Positions 35,809 through 44,402 of a DNA stretch of 64,000 bases are shown here, piece after piece. The notes beneath the pieces are model-generated. The model worked only from the letters and a program-made list of their open reading frames with translations, was not told the DNA's origin and searched no databases. Position 1 is the first letter of the stretch. Each line of letters opens with the position of its first letter. The translations under genes were made by a program, and so were the position numbers. The stretch comes from DASYUM01 sp036001225 (lineage in GTDB: Bacteria > Methylomirabilota > Methylomirabilia > Rokubacteriales > DASRDR01): NCBI GenBank assembly GCA_036001225.1, contig DASYUM010000308.1, forward strand, positions 1 through 64,000, read 5' to 3'.

Positions 35809-37983
35809 ATGAGGCACGCGGCGCCGGCCTGGTGGGCCGGGCTCGGCCTGGCCGCTTTCGCGCTCGCGCCGTGGGCTCGCGGCGTGAGCGGCTGGCCGGG
35901 GTCGACGGGCCTCGCGCTCGCCGGCCGGACGTGGGCGGCGGTCGGCATCGGCCTGGCGTTGCTAGCGGGTCTGGGGCTGGGCCTCGGGCCATGGGGCCGG
36001 GTGCAGGCCGGCCGCATCCTGGTCGCGGCCGGGGGCGTCGGCTCCGCGCTCGCGCTCGGCCTCGTCTTCGCGCGTGGCGAGCCGTTCGGTGCTGGCGCGC
36101 TCCTGAGCACGCTGAGCCTCCTCACTCTGGCCGGCCTCGGGCTGGGCCAGGCGGGGCTCGTGCGCGGAGGCGGGTTCGTCGGCGCCGCGATCCTGGGAGC
36201 GAGCCTGCTCGTCGGGCTGTTCGTCGTCTACCCGCTGGCCGCCGTGCTGCACGCGAGCGTCGCCGTCGGAGGCCGGCTCACGACCGGCCCGCTGGTCAAG
36301 ACCGTCACCTCGCCGGTCTTCCTCCTGCTCGCCCACGAGGCCCTGCCGGTCGCGCCGGGCGTGGTGGCGCTGGCGGGGGCTGTGCTCGGTCTGGCGCTCG
36401 GGAGCGCGCCGGTCCTGGCCGGCCGCCGGCCGACCGGGGCCGCGATCCGGCGACTCGTCCTCCTCGTCGGGGGCGGCGCGCTGGTCGGGCTTCTGCTCGG
36501 CGCGCGCGGGGCGCTTCGCAACAGCCTGCTCCTGGCCGGCGCCGTCGGGGTCGCCAGCACCGCCCTCGGCCTCGCGTTCGCCCTGCTCGACGCCCGTAGC
36601 CGGCTGCCGACCCGCCGCTGGCTCGCGCCGCTCTCGGCGCTGCCGATCATCACGCCCGCCTTCGTCCTGGGACTCGCCTTCATCTACCTGTTCGGCCGGC
36701 GCGGGTCCGTCACCCACGGGCTCCTGGGCCTCGACACCGGCGCCTTCTTCGGGCCGCTCGGCGTCGCCGTGGCCCAGGTCATGGCCTTCACCCCGATCGC
36801 GTTCCTCGTGCTGGCGGGCGTCGTGCGCTCCCTGGACGCCGCGCTCGAGGAGGCCGCCCAGACCTTGCGCGCCACGCCGGGAGCGCTGCTGCGGACGGTG
36901 ACGTGGCCGCTGCTCCGCCCAGGCCTCGCCAACGCCCTCCTGCTCGTCATGATCGAGAGCCTGGCCGACTTCGGGAACCCACTCTTGCTCGGCGGGGGGG
37001 TGCCGTTCCTCTCGACCGAGGTCTTCCTGGCCATCGAGGGTCGCTTCGATCCCCACGAGGCGGCTGTCTACGGCCTGGTGCTCCTCACGCTGGTGCTCGC
37101 GCTCTTTCTCCTCCAGCGGCGCTGGCTCGGCGACGTCTCCTTCGTCACCATTACCGGGCGGCCGAGCGGAGGCCGGCCGGTTCCGCTGCCCCGCGCGCTC
37201 GACGCCGGGCTCACCGGCCTCTTCGTCGTCTATGCCGCGCTGGCTATGCTCCTCTACGGCTCGCTCTTCCTCGGCGGCTTCGTGCGCGTCTGGGGGATCG
37301 ACCACCGCTTCACGCTCGACCATTACCGCGGGCTGGCGACGGCGGGGCTCCCGGTGCTCCTGGAGACCGCGCGGCTCGCGGCCGTGGCCGCCATCCCGGC
37401 GGCGCTCCTCGGCTTCCTCATCGCCTACCTGACGACGCGCCATCGGTTCGCCGGCCGCACGGCGCTCGAGTTCTCCGCGTTGCTCTCGTACGCGGCGCCC
37501 GGCACCGTGATGGGGATCGGCTACATCCTGGCCTTCAACCAGGGCGGCCTTCGACTGACCGGGACGGCGGCCATCCTGGTGCTGGCGTTCATGTTCCGGG
37601 GGATGCCGGTCGGCATCCGGAGCGGCATGGCGGCCCTGGCCCAGATCGATCGCACGCTGGAAGAGGCCTCGTCGCTGCTCCGGGCGGATGTGCCGGCGAC
37701 CCTCCGTCGCGTGCTGGTGCCCCTGGTATTGCCGGCGCTGGTGACCGGTCTCCTCTACTGCTTCATCCGGGCCATGACCGGGGTGAGCCAGGTCATCTTC
37801 CTCGTCTCCCCGGGCCACGACCTGGCCACCGTGCTCATCCTCTCGTGGGCCGAGTACGGTCACCTCGGCCGCGGCGCGGCGCTGGCCTCGCTGCTCGTAC
37901 TCTTCCTGGCCGCGGTCCTCCTCCCGGCGGAGCGGCTCGGCCGGCGCCGGCGGCTTCCGTCGGTGGCTGCCGGGGGCGGCTAG
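35809..37983 (+). CDS. ABC importer permease, two fused membrane domains (AfuB/FbpB-like)
   Basis: A 724-residue protein with the same architecture as that at 25428: a hydrophobic N-terminal extension (about 1-220) and two permease domains with EAA loops EEAAQTLRATPGALLRTVTW (about 347-366) and EEASSLLRADVPATLRRVLV (about 620-639). It starts 13 bases after the binding protein. The fused form matches AfuB of the hexose-phosphate importer; FbpB-type iron permeases are the alternative. Confidence 0.92.
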   Translation: MRHAAPAWWAGLGLAAFALAPWARGVSGWPGSTGLALAGRTWAAVGIGLALLAGLGLGLGPWGRVQAGRILVAAGGVGSALALGLVFARGEPFGAGALLSTLSLLTLAGLGLGQAGLVRGGGFVGAAILGASLLVGLFVVYPLAAVLHASVAVGGRLTTGPLVKTVTSPVFLLLAHEALPVAPGVVALAGAVLGLALGSAPVLAGRRPTGAAIRRLVLLVGGGALVGLLLGARGALRNSLLLAGAVGVASTALGLAFALLDARSRLPTRRWLAPLSALPIITPAFVLGLAFIYLFGRRGSVTHGLLGLDTGAFFGPLGVAVAQVMAFTPIAFLVLAGVVRSLDAALEEAAQTLRATPGALLRTVTWPLLRPGLANALLLVMIESLADFGNPLLLGGGVPFLSTEVFLAIEGRFDPHEAAVYGLVLLTLVLALFLLQRRWLGDVSFVTITGRPSGGRPVPLPRALDAGLTGLFVVYAALAMLLYGSLFLGGFVRVWGIDHRFTLDHYRGLATAGLPVLLETARLAAVAAIPAALLGFLIAYLTTRHRFAGRTALEFSALLSYAAPGTVMGIGYILAFNQGGLRLTGTAAILVLAFMFRGMPVGIRSGMAALAQIDRTLEEASSLLRADVPATLRRVLVPLVLPALVTGLLYCFIRAMTGVSQVIFLVSPGHDLATVLILSWAEYGHLGRGAALASLLVLFLAAVLLPAERLGRRRRLPSVAAGGG

Positions 37984-37987
37984 CCCG

Positions 37988-39079
37988 ATGGCGGACGAGG
38001 CGGTCCGCGTCGTCCTGGAGGGCATCGCCAAGCGTTTCGGCGCGACCATCGCCGCCGACGACATCAGCCTCGCCGTCGAGCCGGGCGAGCTGCTCACCCT
38101 GCTCGGGCCCTCGGGCTGCGGGAAGACGACCACGCTGCGGATCGTGGCCGGCCTCGAGGTGCCGTCGGCGGGCCGGGTGTGGATCGGCGGGGCCGATGTG
38201 ACCGACCTGCCGCCGCACGCGCGCGACGTCAGCATGGTCTTCCAGAGCTACGCGCTGTTCCCGCACCTGACGGTGTTCGAGAACGTGGCCTATGGGCCCC
38301 GCATCCTGCGGCGGCCGGCGGCCGAGATCCGGCGCGCGGTGGCGGAGGCGCTCGCGCTGACCGGGCTCGAGGGGCTGGAGGACCGCGCCCCCGCCGCCCT
38401 CTCGGGCGGGCAGCAGCAGCGGGTGGCCCTGGCCCGGGCGCTGGCCCTCCGTCCCAAGGTGCTGCTGTTCGACGAGCCGCTCTCCAACCTGGACGCGAAG
38501 CTGCGCAAGCGCATGCGGGGGGACATCCGGCTCCTCCAGCAGCGGCTCGGGATCACCGCCCTCTACGTCACCCACGATCAGGCCGAGGCCCTCGCGATCT
38601 CCGACCGCATCGCGGTGATGGACCGCGGCCGCATCCATCAGCTGGGGACCGCCACCGACGTCTACACGCGGCCGGCCACCCGGTTCGTCGCCGACTTCAT
38701 CGGGGAGGCGAGCTTCCTCCCCGCTCGCGTCGTCGCGCGCGACGGCACTGCAGCGCGCGTGGCGGTTGGCCCGATCACGCTCAGCCTCGGCGATCCGGCC
38801 GCCCCGGGACCGGTGACGCTCGTCGTGCGACCCGAGGCGGTCGCGATCCAGCCCGCGCGTCCCGGTCCGCCGCCGGCGGCCGGCCTGCCCGGCCGCATCG
38901 AGCGCGCGGCCTACCTCGGCGGGGCCGGGGAGTACCTGGTGGCGACGGACGTGGGGCCGGTGGCGGTCAGCGATGCCCTGATGGCCGACGGACTGCTCGC
39001 GGCGGGGACCGCCGTCTGGCTGACGTTCTCGCCCCGCGGCCTGGCCCTCCTCCGCGAGGGCGGCAGTGAGGGCGCGTGA
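37988..39079 (+). CDS. ABC importer ATP-binding protein (AfuC/FbpC-like)
   Basis: A 363-residue ATPase with GPSGCGKTT, VFQSYALFPHL, LSGGQQQRV, VLLFDEPLSNLD and YVTHDQAEA, followed by a TOBE domain. It starts four bases after the permease stop, so the three genes 34770-39079 form one operon. The next gene, a frameshifted isomerase, follows a G-rich spacer. Note DQAEA where the other three importer ATPases have DQEEA. Confidence 0.93.
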   Translation: MADEAVRVVLEGIAKRFGATIAADDISLAVEPGELLTLLGPSGCGKTTTLRIVAGLEVPSAGRVWIGGADVTDLPPHARDVSMVFQSYALFPHLTVFENVAYGPRILRRPAAEIRRAVAEALALTGLEGLEDRAPAALSGGQQQRVALARALALRPKVLLFDEPLSNLDAKLRKRMRGDIRLLQQRLGITALYVTHDQAEALAISDRIAVMDRGRIHQLGTATDVYTRPATRFVADFIGEASFLPARVVARDGTAARVAVGPITLSLGDPAAPGPVTLVVRPEAVAIQPARPGPPPAAGLPGRIERAAYLGGAGEYLVATDVGPVAVSDALMADGLLAAGTAVWLTFSPRGLALLREGGSEGA

Positions 39080-39107
39080 AGGGCTGGGCACGTGCGAGGA
39101 TCGGTCC

Positions 39108-39151
39108 CCCCTCCCCCCGGTGGGTGGGGAGGGGTCGGGGGTGGGGGTGGT
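39108..39151 (+). repeat. G-rich/C-rich tract with inverted repeat and G-quadruplex potential
   Basis: CCCCCTCCCCCC is followed by GGTGGGTGGGGAGGGG and further runs GGGGG, GGGGG and GG. The C-tract can pair with the first G-tracts, or the G-runs could fold as a quadruplex. It lies just before the isomerase gene start at 39162. Confidence 0.5.
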
Positions 39152-39161
39152 TTCGGTTGAT

Positions 39162-40036
39162 ATGATGGCCGCCGTGCCGACCCTCGGCGTCAGCACGTGG
39201 ATCTACGGCGACGCGCCGCTCGACGAGACCTGGGCCGCATCGCGGCCGCCGGCTACGACGGCGTCGAGCTGCTCGGCGAGCCAGAGCGGTGGGAGGCACC
39301 GGAGGTTCGCCGCCTGCTCGCCCGGCACCGGCTGGCGCCCCTCGCCCTCACCGCCTCGTGCCCGGTGCCGGCGACCCGCCGGGACCTGGCGCACCCCGAT
39401 CCGGCCGTCCGGGAAGAGGCGGTCGTTTACCTGGCGCGGTGTCTTTCGTTCGCGGCAGCCATCGGCGCCCCGCTGGCCCAGATGCTGCCGTCGGGTGAGA
39501 CACGCCTGGCCCCGCTGGTCAGCCAGGAAGCGGAGTGGGCGTGGTCGGTCGAAGCGATGCGCGCCGCCGCGCGGGTGGCCGAGCGGCTCCGGGTGCGCAT
39601 CGCGATCGAGCCTCTGAACCGCTACGAGGCGTACCTCGTGACGAGCGTCGCCGAGGCGCTGGCTTACGTCGAGGCGGTGGGCTCGCCGGCCCTCGGCCTC
39701 ACCCTCGACCTCTTCCACGCGAACTTCGAGGAGCCCGACATCCCGGCCGCCATCCGGGCGGCCGCCGACCGGCTCTGGCATGTCCAGGTCGCCGACTCGA
39801 ACCGCCAGGGACTCGGGCGCGGGCACCTGGACCTGTCGGTCTGCCTGGCGGCGCTGCGCGAGATCGGCTACGCCGGCGCCCTCGTGCTGGAGGTGCTGCC
39901 GCCCGGGCCCGACCCGTTCCGGCCGATCAAGGACGCGCGGTCGGCCGGGATCCTCGACGGGTACCTCCGCGAATCGCGACGGCACCTGCAGGCGCACGGG
40001 ATGGGGGTCCGGCCGGCGCCGTCGACGGCCTCATGA
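39162..40036 (+). pseudogene. Sugar phosphate isomerase/epimerase gene with an apparent one-base deletion
   Basis: Reading from ATG 39162 the protein begins AAVPTLGVSTWIYGDAPLDE, a normal start for a xylose-isomerase-like TIM barrel. It then shifts frame near 39228-39233 (GAGACCTGGGCCGC). The +2 frame continues GRIAAAGYDGVELLGEPERW and stays open to 40036 with IEPLNRYEAY, LTLDLFHANFEEPD and HVQVADSNRQG. One base seems to be missing after GAGACC. The metal-binding Glu, Asp and His segments are intact after the shift, so this is either a recent inactivation or a sequence error. The restored product of about 290 residues resembles hydroxypyruvate isomerase/tagatose epimerase-type enzymes. The downstream phosphatase start overlaps its stop (ATGA). 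Confidence 0.8.
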
Positions 40037-40821
40037 GGCGCCTGCGCCCGGAGACGGTCCTGGCCGTGCGGGCCGCCCGCGCCGCGGGACGGATCCTGCT
40101 GGCCGAGTTCGGGCACGTCCGGCGCGTCTGGCAGAAGGGCCCGCGCGATCTGGTGACCTCGGCCGACGTCGCCGCCGAGCGCTGCATCAGCCGGATGCTG
40201 GCCGCGGGCGGCTCCACCATCGGGTTCCTCGGCGAGGAAGGCGGCTGGCGTGGCTCGGCGGCGGGGGACTACTGGATCGTGGATCCGCTGGACGGGACCA
40301 CGAGCTTCGTCCAGGGGCTGCCGACCTTCGCCGTCTGCGTCGCGCTTCGACGTCAGGGGCAGGTCGAGACGGGCGTCATCCTGCTTCCGCGCCTCGGCGA
40401 GCTGTTCGTGGCCGAGCGGGGCCGGGGAGCCTTTCTCAACGGGCGGCGCATTCACGTCTCGCGCACGGCTCGACTGCGCGAAGCGGTCCTGATCCTCTGG
40501 CACGACCGTTCCGTCTGGCGCGACCGAGGGCTACGCGAGCGGCTGGCCAGGCTGGCCGCGGCGGCCCGCGGGGTCCGGAGCGAGGGCGCCGGGTTCAGCC
40601 TCGCCTATGTCGCCGCCGGCCGCATCGATGCCTACTGGGAGCAGAGCGCGGCGCCCTGGGACATGGCGGCCGGCGCGCTGCTGGTGGCCGAGGCCGGTGG
40701 TCGGGTCACCGACGGCGGCGGCCAGCCGCTCCGTCTCACGCAGAAGACCATCGTGGCCAGCAACGGCCGGCTCCACCGAAGGGTGCTAGGCTATCTCCGT
40801 CCCCCGGGGGGTGACCGCTAG
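40033..40821 (+). CDS. Inositol monophosphatase family protein
   Basis: A 262-residue Mg-dependent phosphatase. The metal-binding Glu-Glu in LGEEGGW (about 75-80), DPLDGTTSF (about 90-98) and the C-terminal WDMAAGALLVAEAGG are the IMPase signatures. The overlap with the isomerase gene couples them. The substrate could be inositol phosphate, a sugar phosphate or 3'-phosphoadenosine-type compounds; the iol genes and importers nearby favour a cyclitol or sugar phosphate. Confidence 0.9.
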   Translation: MRRLRPETVLAVRAARAAGRILLAEFGHVRRVWQKGPRDLVTSADVAAERCISRMLAAGGSTIGFLGEEGGWRGSAAGDYWIVDPLDGTTSFVQGLPTFAVCVALRRQGQVETGVILLPRLGELFVAERGRGAFLNGRRIHVSRTARLREAVLILWHDRSVWRDRGLRERLARLAAAARGVRSEGAGFSLAYVAAGRIDAYWEQSAAPWDMAAGALLVAEAGGRVTDGGGQPLRLTQKTIVASNGRLHRRVLGYLRPPGGDR

Positions 40822-40884
40822 GTCGCCCCCGCGTCACCGACCGATTCGATGGGCAACGTGTCTCGCGAAGGAGGGAGGCCGACC

Positions 40885-42018
40885 ATGAGGAGCCGCATTC
40901 CGCTCATCGCGCTCTGCCTCGTCGCCGCCGTGGTCGCGGTCGGCGGGCCGGCGCCGGCGCCAGCGGCCGAGCCGACGGAGCTGGTCCTGGCCGACAGCCA
41001 GTCGGGCGCCAACTTCCAGGCCTACTGGCAGAAATATGTCATCCCGGCGGTCAAGCAGACCCTCGGCATCAACCTGAAGTACCTGGTCAGCAGCGACGCC
41101 GAGCAGGTCCAGAAGGCCAAGGCCTGGCGGCCCGGTCAGGGCGACGTCCACATCCTGTTCCCCAAGTCCATCGCCACCTGGGTCACTTCCGGCGTCCCGC
41201 TCGAGACGCTGACCACGGCCAACGTGCCGAACCTGGCCCACATCGACCCCAAGTTCCTGAAGTCGGACGAGGGGGTCGATCTCCAGGGCAAAGGGGCGCT
41301 CTACTGGCGGACGTCGTACGCGCTCATCTACAATGCGCAGTTCGTCAAGGCCCCGCCCAAGTCGTGGAAGGAGTTCTACGATCGGCGGGCCGAGTTCAAA
41401 GGGCACATCGGGATGGTCCGCCCCGACGCCAAGTCCAGCTCGGCCTGGCGCCAGCGCTACGTGTTCCTCCACGCGTTCCTCAAGGACAAGATGACCCGGC
41501 CGATGGCCGAGCTGGAGAAGGACCCGGCCTGGATCGACGCCTGGAACAAGCTGAAGGACTTCACGCGCTACGCCAAGCTCCCGCTCCCGGCCGAGCCGCC
41601 CAACCTCTTCGAGGACTTCAACGCCGGCGAGACCTGGATCGCGCTCTACGCCCAGGACTACTCGCTGTGGTCGGCGCGGCAGGGGACGATGCCCCCCACC
41701 GTCAAGGCGGTATATCCGGAGGAAGGCGCCGACGAGATCGGGACGGCCTACCTGGCGGTCCCGGCCAACATCCCGCCCGAGCACAAGGCGGCGGCCTTCC
41801 GGGTCGTCAACTACCTCCTGTCCGACGACCAGCAGATCCGCCTGCTGACCACGATGTGGCAATACCCCGGCACCGAGATCACCGACCAGGCCCCGCCCAT
41901 CGTGTGGGAGATCGTGCCCAAGCTGGACGTGCTGACCAAGACCGCGATCCCGCGGGAGCGGATCCGGAAGGACATCATCGACTACATCAAGAACCACGCG
42001 AAGGAGCTGATCCCGTAG
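40885..42018 (+). CDS. ABC importer substrate-binding protein (spermidine/putrescine-type fold)
   Basis: A 377-residue exported protein. The ATG at 40885 is preferred over one 36 bases upstream because GGAGGGAGG precedes it and the protein then starts with a standard signal peptide ending PAPAAA (about residue 31). The mature start TELVLADSQSGANFQAYW and the WRTSYALIYNAQFV segment place it in solute-binding family 1/8, distinct from the AfuA-like set. It lacks the C-x6-C pair. A large inverted repeat separates it from the permeases. Ligand unknown. Confidence 0.87.
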   Translation: MRSRIPLIALCLVAAVVAVGGPAPAPAAEPTELVLADSQSGANFQAYWQKYVIPAVKQTLGINLKYLVSSDAEQVQKAKAWRPGQGDVHILFPKSIATWVTSGVPLETLTTANVPNLAHIDPKFLKSDEGVDLQGKGALYWRTSYALIYNAQFVKAPPKSWKEFYDRRAEFKGHIGMVRPDAKSSSAWRQRYVFLHAFLKDKMTRPMAELEKDPAWIDAWNKLKDFTRYAKLPLPAEPPNLFEDFNAGETWIALYAQDYSLWSARQGTMPPTVKAVYPEEGADEIGTAYLAVPANIPPEHKAAAFRVVNYLLSDDQQIRLLTTMWQYPGTEITDQAPPIVWEIVPKLDVLTKTAIPRERIRKDIIDYIKNHAKELIP

Positions 42019-42133
42019 GGCCGCCGCGGGTCCTGTCGCCGGCTTGCCCCGCGCCCCGGGCTCCGTCACCCTTATCGAGGGTCCCACTTCGCCCGGGGCG
42101 CGGGGCGGCGCTCGGCGCCACCCGCGGCGGGCC
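42018..42133 (+). repeat. Large nested inverted repeat between binding-protein and permease genes
   Basis: GCCCCGCGCCCCGGGC (42046-42061) is perfectly complementary to 42091-42106. A small ACCCT/AGGGT hairpin lies in the loop, and the outer arms 42018-42031 and 42120-42133 also pair with one mismatch. The RNA would form a very stable stem that could stop 3'-5' decay or attenuate the permease genes. Confidence 0.8.
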
Positions 42134-42168
42134 TCTGCTGGATTTGGCGAGATAGAGCTGCCTGCTCC

Positions 42169-42996
42169 ATGACGACGTTTCTGCTCTTGCTTCCCGCGCT
42201 GGTCGGCTTCTTCGGCCTCTTCTTCTACCCCGCGCTGCTCACCGTGATCCTCAGCTTCCGCCCCGAGGGCCTCGAGAGCGGCTGGACTCTCGACAACTAC
42301 GCCGCGTTCCTCGGCGACACCGCCGGCCAGGCGACGATGCTCCTGACCTTCGGCCTCGCCATCGGCGCCACCGTGGCCTCGGTGGGCCTCACCGTCCCCC
42401 TCGCCCTCGTCCTCCGGGCCAAGCTCCGCGGCCATCGGTTCTTCCGGCTGATCATGCTGGTGCCCCTGGTCGTGCCGGGACTCATCGGCGCCCTCGGGCT
42501 GCTCATCTTCTGGGGGCCGCGGGGCTGGTTCAACCTCTTCCTGACCCAGTTCGTGCCGGGCGTCGAGCGCCCGCTCGGGGTGAATTACACGATCCAGGGG
42601 CTCATCCTCTTCTACGTGTGGCTCTACTTCCCGTACACGGGCGTCACCACGCTGGCCGCGCTGGAGTCGCTCGATCGCGGCATCGAGGAGGCCGGCGAGG
42701 TGGTCGGCGCCACCCGCTGGCAGGTCCTCCGGCACATCGTCCTGCCGCTGATCAAGCCGGGGATCCTGGCCGGCTCGGTCCTGACGTTCATGGCCGCCTT
42801 CGGGGCCTTCAGCGTCCCGCTCATCGCCGGCGGCAACTACCGGCCGCTGGCGGTCGAGATCTACAAGCAGATCTCGGTCCCCATTCCCGCCCGGTGGTCG
42901 GCGGCCAGCGCCATCGCGGTCGTCATGGGGACGATGCAGGTAGCCGCCCTCGTCCTCTACATGCGACTCGCGCGGCGGATCGGAGGCCCGCGGTGA
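42169..42996 (+). CDS. ABC importer permease, first subunit (PotB-like)
   Basis: A 275-residue protein with six membrane helices and the EAA loop EEAGEVVGATRWQVLRHIVL (about 177-196). It follows the inverted-repeat spacer and overlaps the second permease by four bases (GTGA). It has the PotB single-domain layout. The membrane complex should be completed by the next gene and the ATPase at 44403. Confidence 0.9.
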   Translation: MTTFLLLLPALVGFFGLFFYPALLTVILSFRPEGLESGWTLDNYAAFLGDTAGQATMLLTFGLAIGATVASVGLTVPLALVLRAKLRGHRFFRLIMLVPLVVPGLIGALGLLIFWGPRGWFNLFLTQFVPGVERPLGVNYTIQGLILFYVWLYFPYTGVTTLAALESLDRGIEEAGEVVGATRWQVLRHIVLPLIKPGILAGSVLTFMAAFGAFSVPLIAGGNYRPLAVEIYKQISVPIPARWSAASAIAVVMGTMQVAALVLYMRLARRIGGPR

Positions 42997-43829
42997 CGCT
43001 GGCCCGCGCGTACAGGCGCGGCCTCTGGGAGGAGCGCCACCTCCTCGCCTACACGCTCCTGGTGAGCCTGGCCGTGTTCATCGTGGCCCCGTTCCTCATG
43101 ATCGCCCTCCGTTCGGTGGGCAAGGGCTGGTTCGGCAAGCTCTGGCTGCCGCCCCAGCTCACCCTCGAGTGGTACCGGTGGGCGATCGAGGTCGGCAACA
43201 TCCCCGAGGTCATGAAGAACACGCTGATCATCGGCGTCATCGCAGTCGCCCTCAGCACGACGATCGGGGTGTTCGCCGGCTGGGCCTTCGGGCGCCGCCG
43301 GATCCCGGGCCGCGAGCTGTGGCTGGCCGTCCTCCTGCTGCCCCAGATGATCCCGTCGATCACCTACGCCCTGGGGGTGGCCCAGACGTTCTACGCGCTC
43401 CGGCTGGTGGACACGCATCTCGGAGTGGGCCTCGCCCACGTCGCGGTCTGCGCGCCCTACGCGATCATGGTGCTGTCGGCCACCTTCGAGCGGCTCGACG
43501 AGCGGGTGCTGGAGGCGGCCAGCGTCTGCGGCGCCAGCCCCCTCCGGAGCTTCGTCCACGTCGTCCTGCCCCTCATCATGCCCGGCATCCTAGCCTCGAT
43601 GATCTTCACCTTCACCCACTCCTACAACGAGTTCACGCTCACGCTGCTGACCTACGGGCCCCACACGGTGACCCTGCCGATCCGGACCTACCTGGCGGTG
43701 GGCGACGGCTACTGGGAGATCACCAGCGCCATGGCGGTGCTGATGGTCATCCCGTCGCTCACCATCCTCGCGGTGATCCAGCGCCGAGCCCAGCCCGAGC
43801 GACTGGTCGGCGGCTTCAAGGGCGTGTGA
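42993..43829 (+). CDS. ABC importer permease, second subunit (PotC-like)
   Basis: A 278-residue six-helix protein with EAA loop LEAASVCGASPLRSFVHVVL (about 171-190). The GTG start overlaps the first permease stop. Its 3' end faces an antisense degenerate hicA, and the in-frame tail of that hicA frame would run back over this gene to 43709. The partner ATPase is displaced 573 bases downstream by the hicBA insertion. Confidence 0.9.
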   Translation: MTLARAYRRGLWEERHLLAYTLLVSLAVFIVAPFLMIALRSVGKGWFGKLWLPPQLTLEWYRWAIEVGNIPEVMKNTLIIGVIAVALSTTIGVFAGWAFGRRRIPGRELWLAVLLLPQMIPSITYALGVAQTFYALRLVDTHLGVGLAHVAVCAPYAIMVLSATFERLDERVLEAASVCGASPLRSFVHVVLPLIMPGILASMIFTFTHSYNEFTLTLLTYGPHTVTLPIRTYLAVGDGYWEITSAMAVLMVIPSLTILAVIQRRAQPERLVGGFKGV

Positions 43830-43843
43830 TGAGACATATCTCG

Positions 43844-44087
43844 GTCTGTGTAGAAGTGCCGACGAAGTTCCTCTTCGCTGACGAAACGCGCCGCCTGGCG
43901 AAGAATTGCACGGCAGGTGCCGGTATCCAGTTCCGGATGATCCGGAATGGTGAGGCTCTGGGCGGTGCCGCTCGGTAGCAGCCGACGAAGTTTCACGTGG
44001 CTGCCGCGCTGCGAGTGGACCTTAAAGGCCGAGGCGGCCGAGGATTCGGATGACCTCCGCGCCTGAGAGGCGGCGGAGCCTAGGCAC
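43844..44087 (-). pseudogene. HicA-type mRNA interferase toxin gene, frameshifted
   Basis: On the minus strand a GTG at 44087 overlaps the hicB stop and encodes PRLRRLSGAEVIRILGRLG, a normal HicA beginning, then meets TAA at 44024-44022. One base over, the HicA core resumes: KVHSQRGSHVKLRR (catalytic-type His in GSHVKL), IPDHPELDTGTCRAILRQ and EELRRHFYTD near 43844. A single extra C in GGCCTTTAAG explains the shift. The usual stop after HFYTD is also absent; the frame runs on to 43709. The toxin is probably inactive. Both defects would need read-level checking. Confidence 0.75.
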
Positions 44088-44310
44088 GCGCCGGGATCAA
44101 CTCCAGCGTGACCAGGATAGTCGGGTCGGGGGCGAGTCCCAACGTGGCGAGATCCTCGTCGCTGAGATACAACTCCACTGCTTCGCGCAAGTTGCTGGTG
44201 ACTTCGTCGAGGGTGGTCCCTTGCGTGACGACTGGAATTTCCAGACACTCGGCCACGTAGCCCGACTGGTCGCCCTGCCTGATTACCGCCTTGATCGTCC
44301 GCTGGAGCAT
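44080..44310 (-). CDS. hicB: HicB family antitoxin
   Basis: A 76-residue protein with the partial RNase H-like fold of HicB: IKAVIRQGDQSGYVAECLEIP, in outline, then VTQGTTLDEVTSNLREAVELYL. HicB binds and neutralises HicA and often represses the operon. No separate DNA-binding domain is visible, so it is the short form. It precedes a frameshifted hicA, so it may be a residual antitoxin. The pair is antisense to the importer operon it interrupts, and its A/T content is higher than that of its neighbours, which suggests acquisition. Confidence 0.85.
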   Translation of the reverse strand: MLQRTIKAVIRQGDQSGYVAECLEIPVVTQGTTLDEVTSNLREAVELYLSDEDLATLGLAPDPTILVTLELIPARA

Positions 44311-44402
44311 CGCCTGTCCATTCTAGCCCGACGGGTCCAGCCCGAGAAGCTGGTTTGCCGGCTTCGATGGGTGCTCCGCCGCGCCGACGAGGTGATCCAG
44401 TA

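Noticed and set aside
35962..38235. 757-codon minus-strand frame opposite the fused permease
   Set aside because: Antisense to a clear two-domain permease and rich in Glu/Arg/Gln without any family motif; an artefact of GC-rich third positions.
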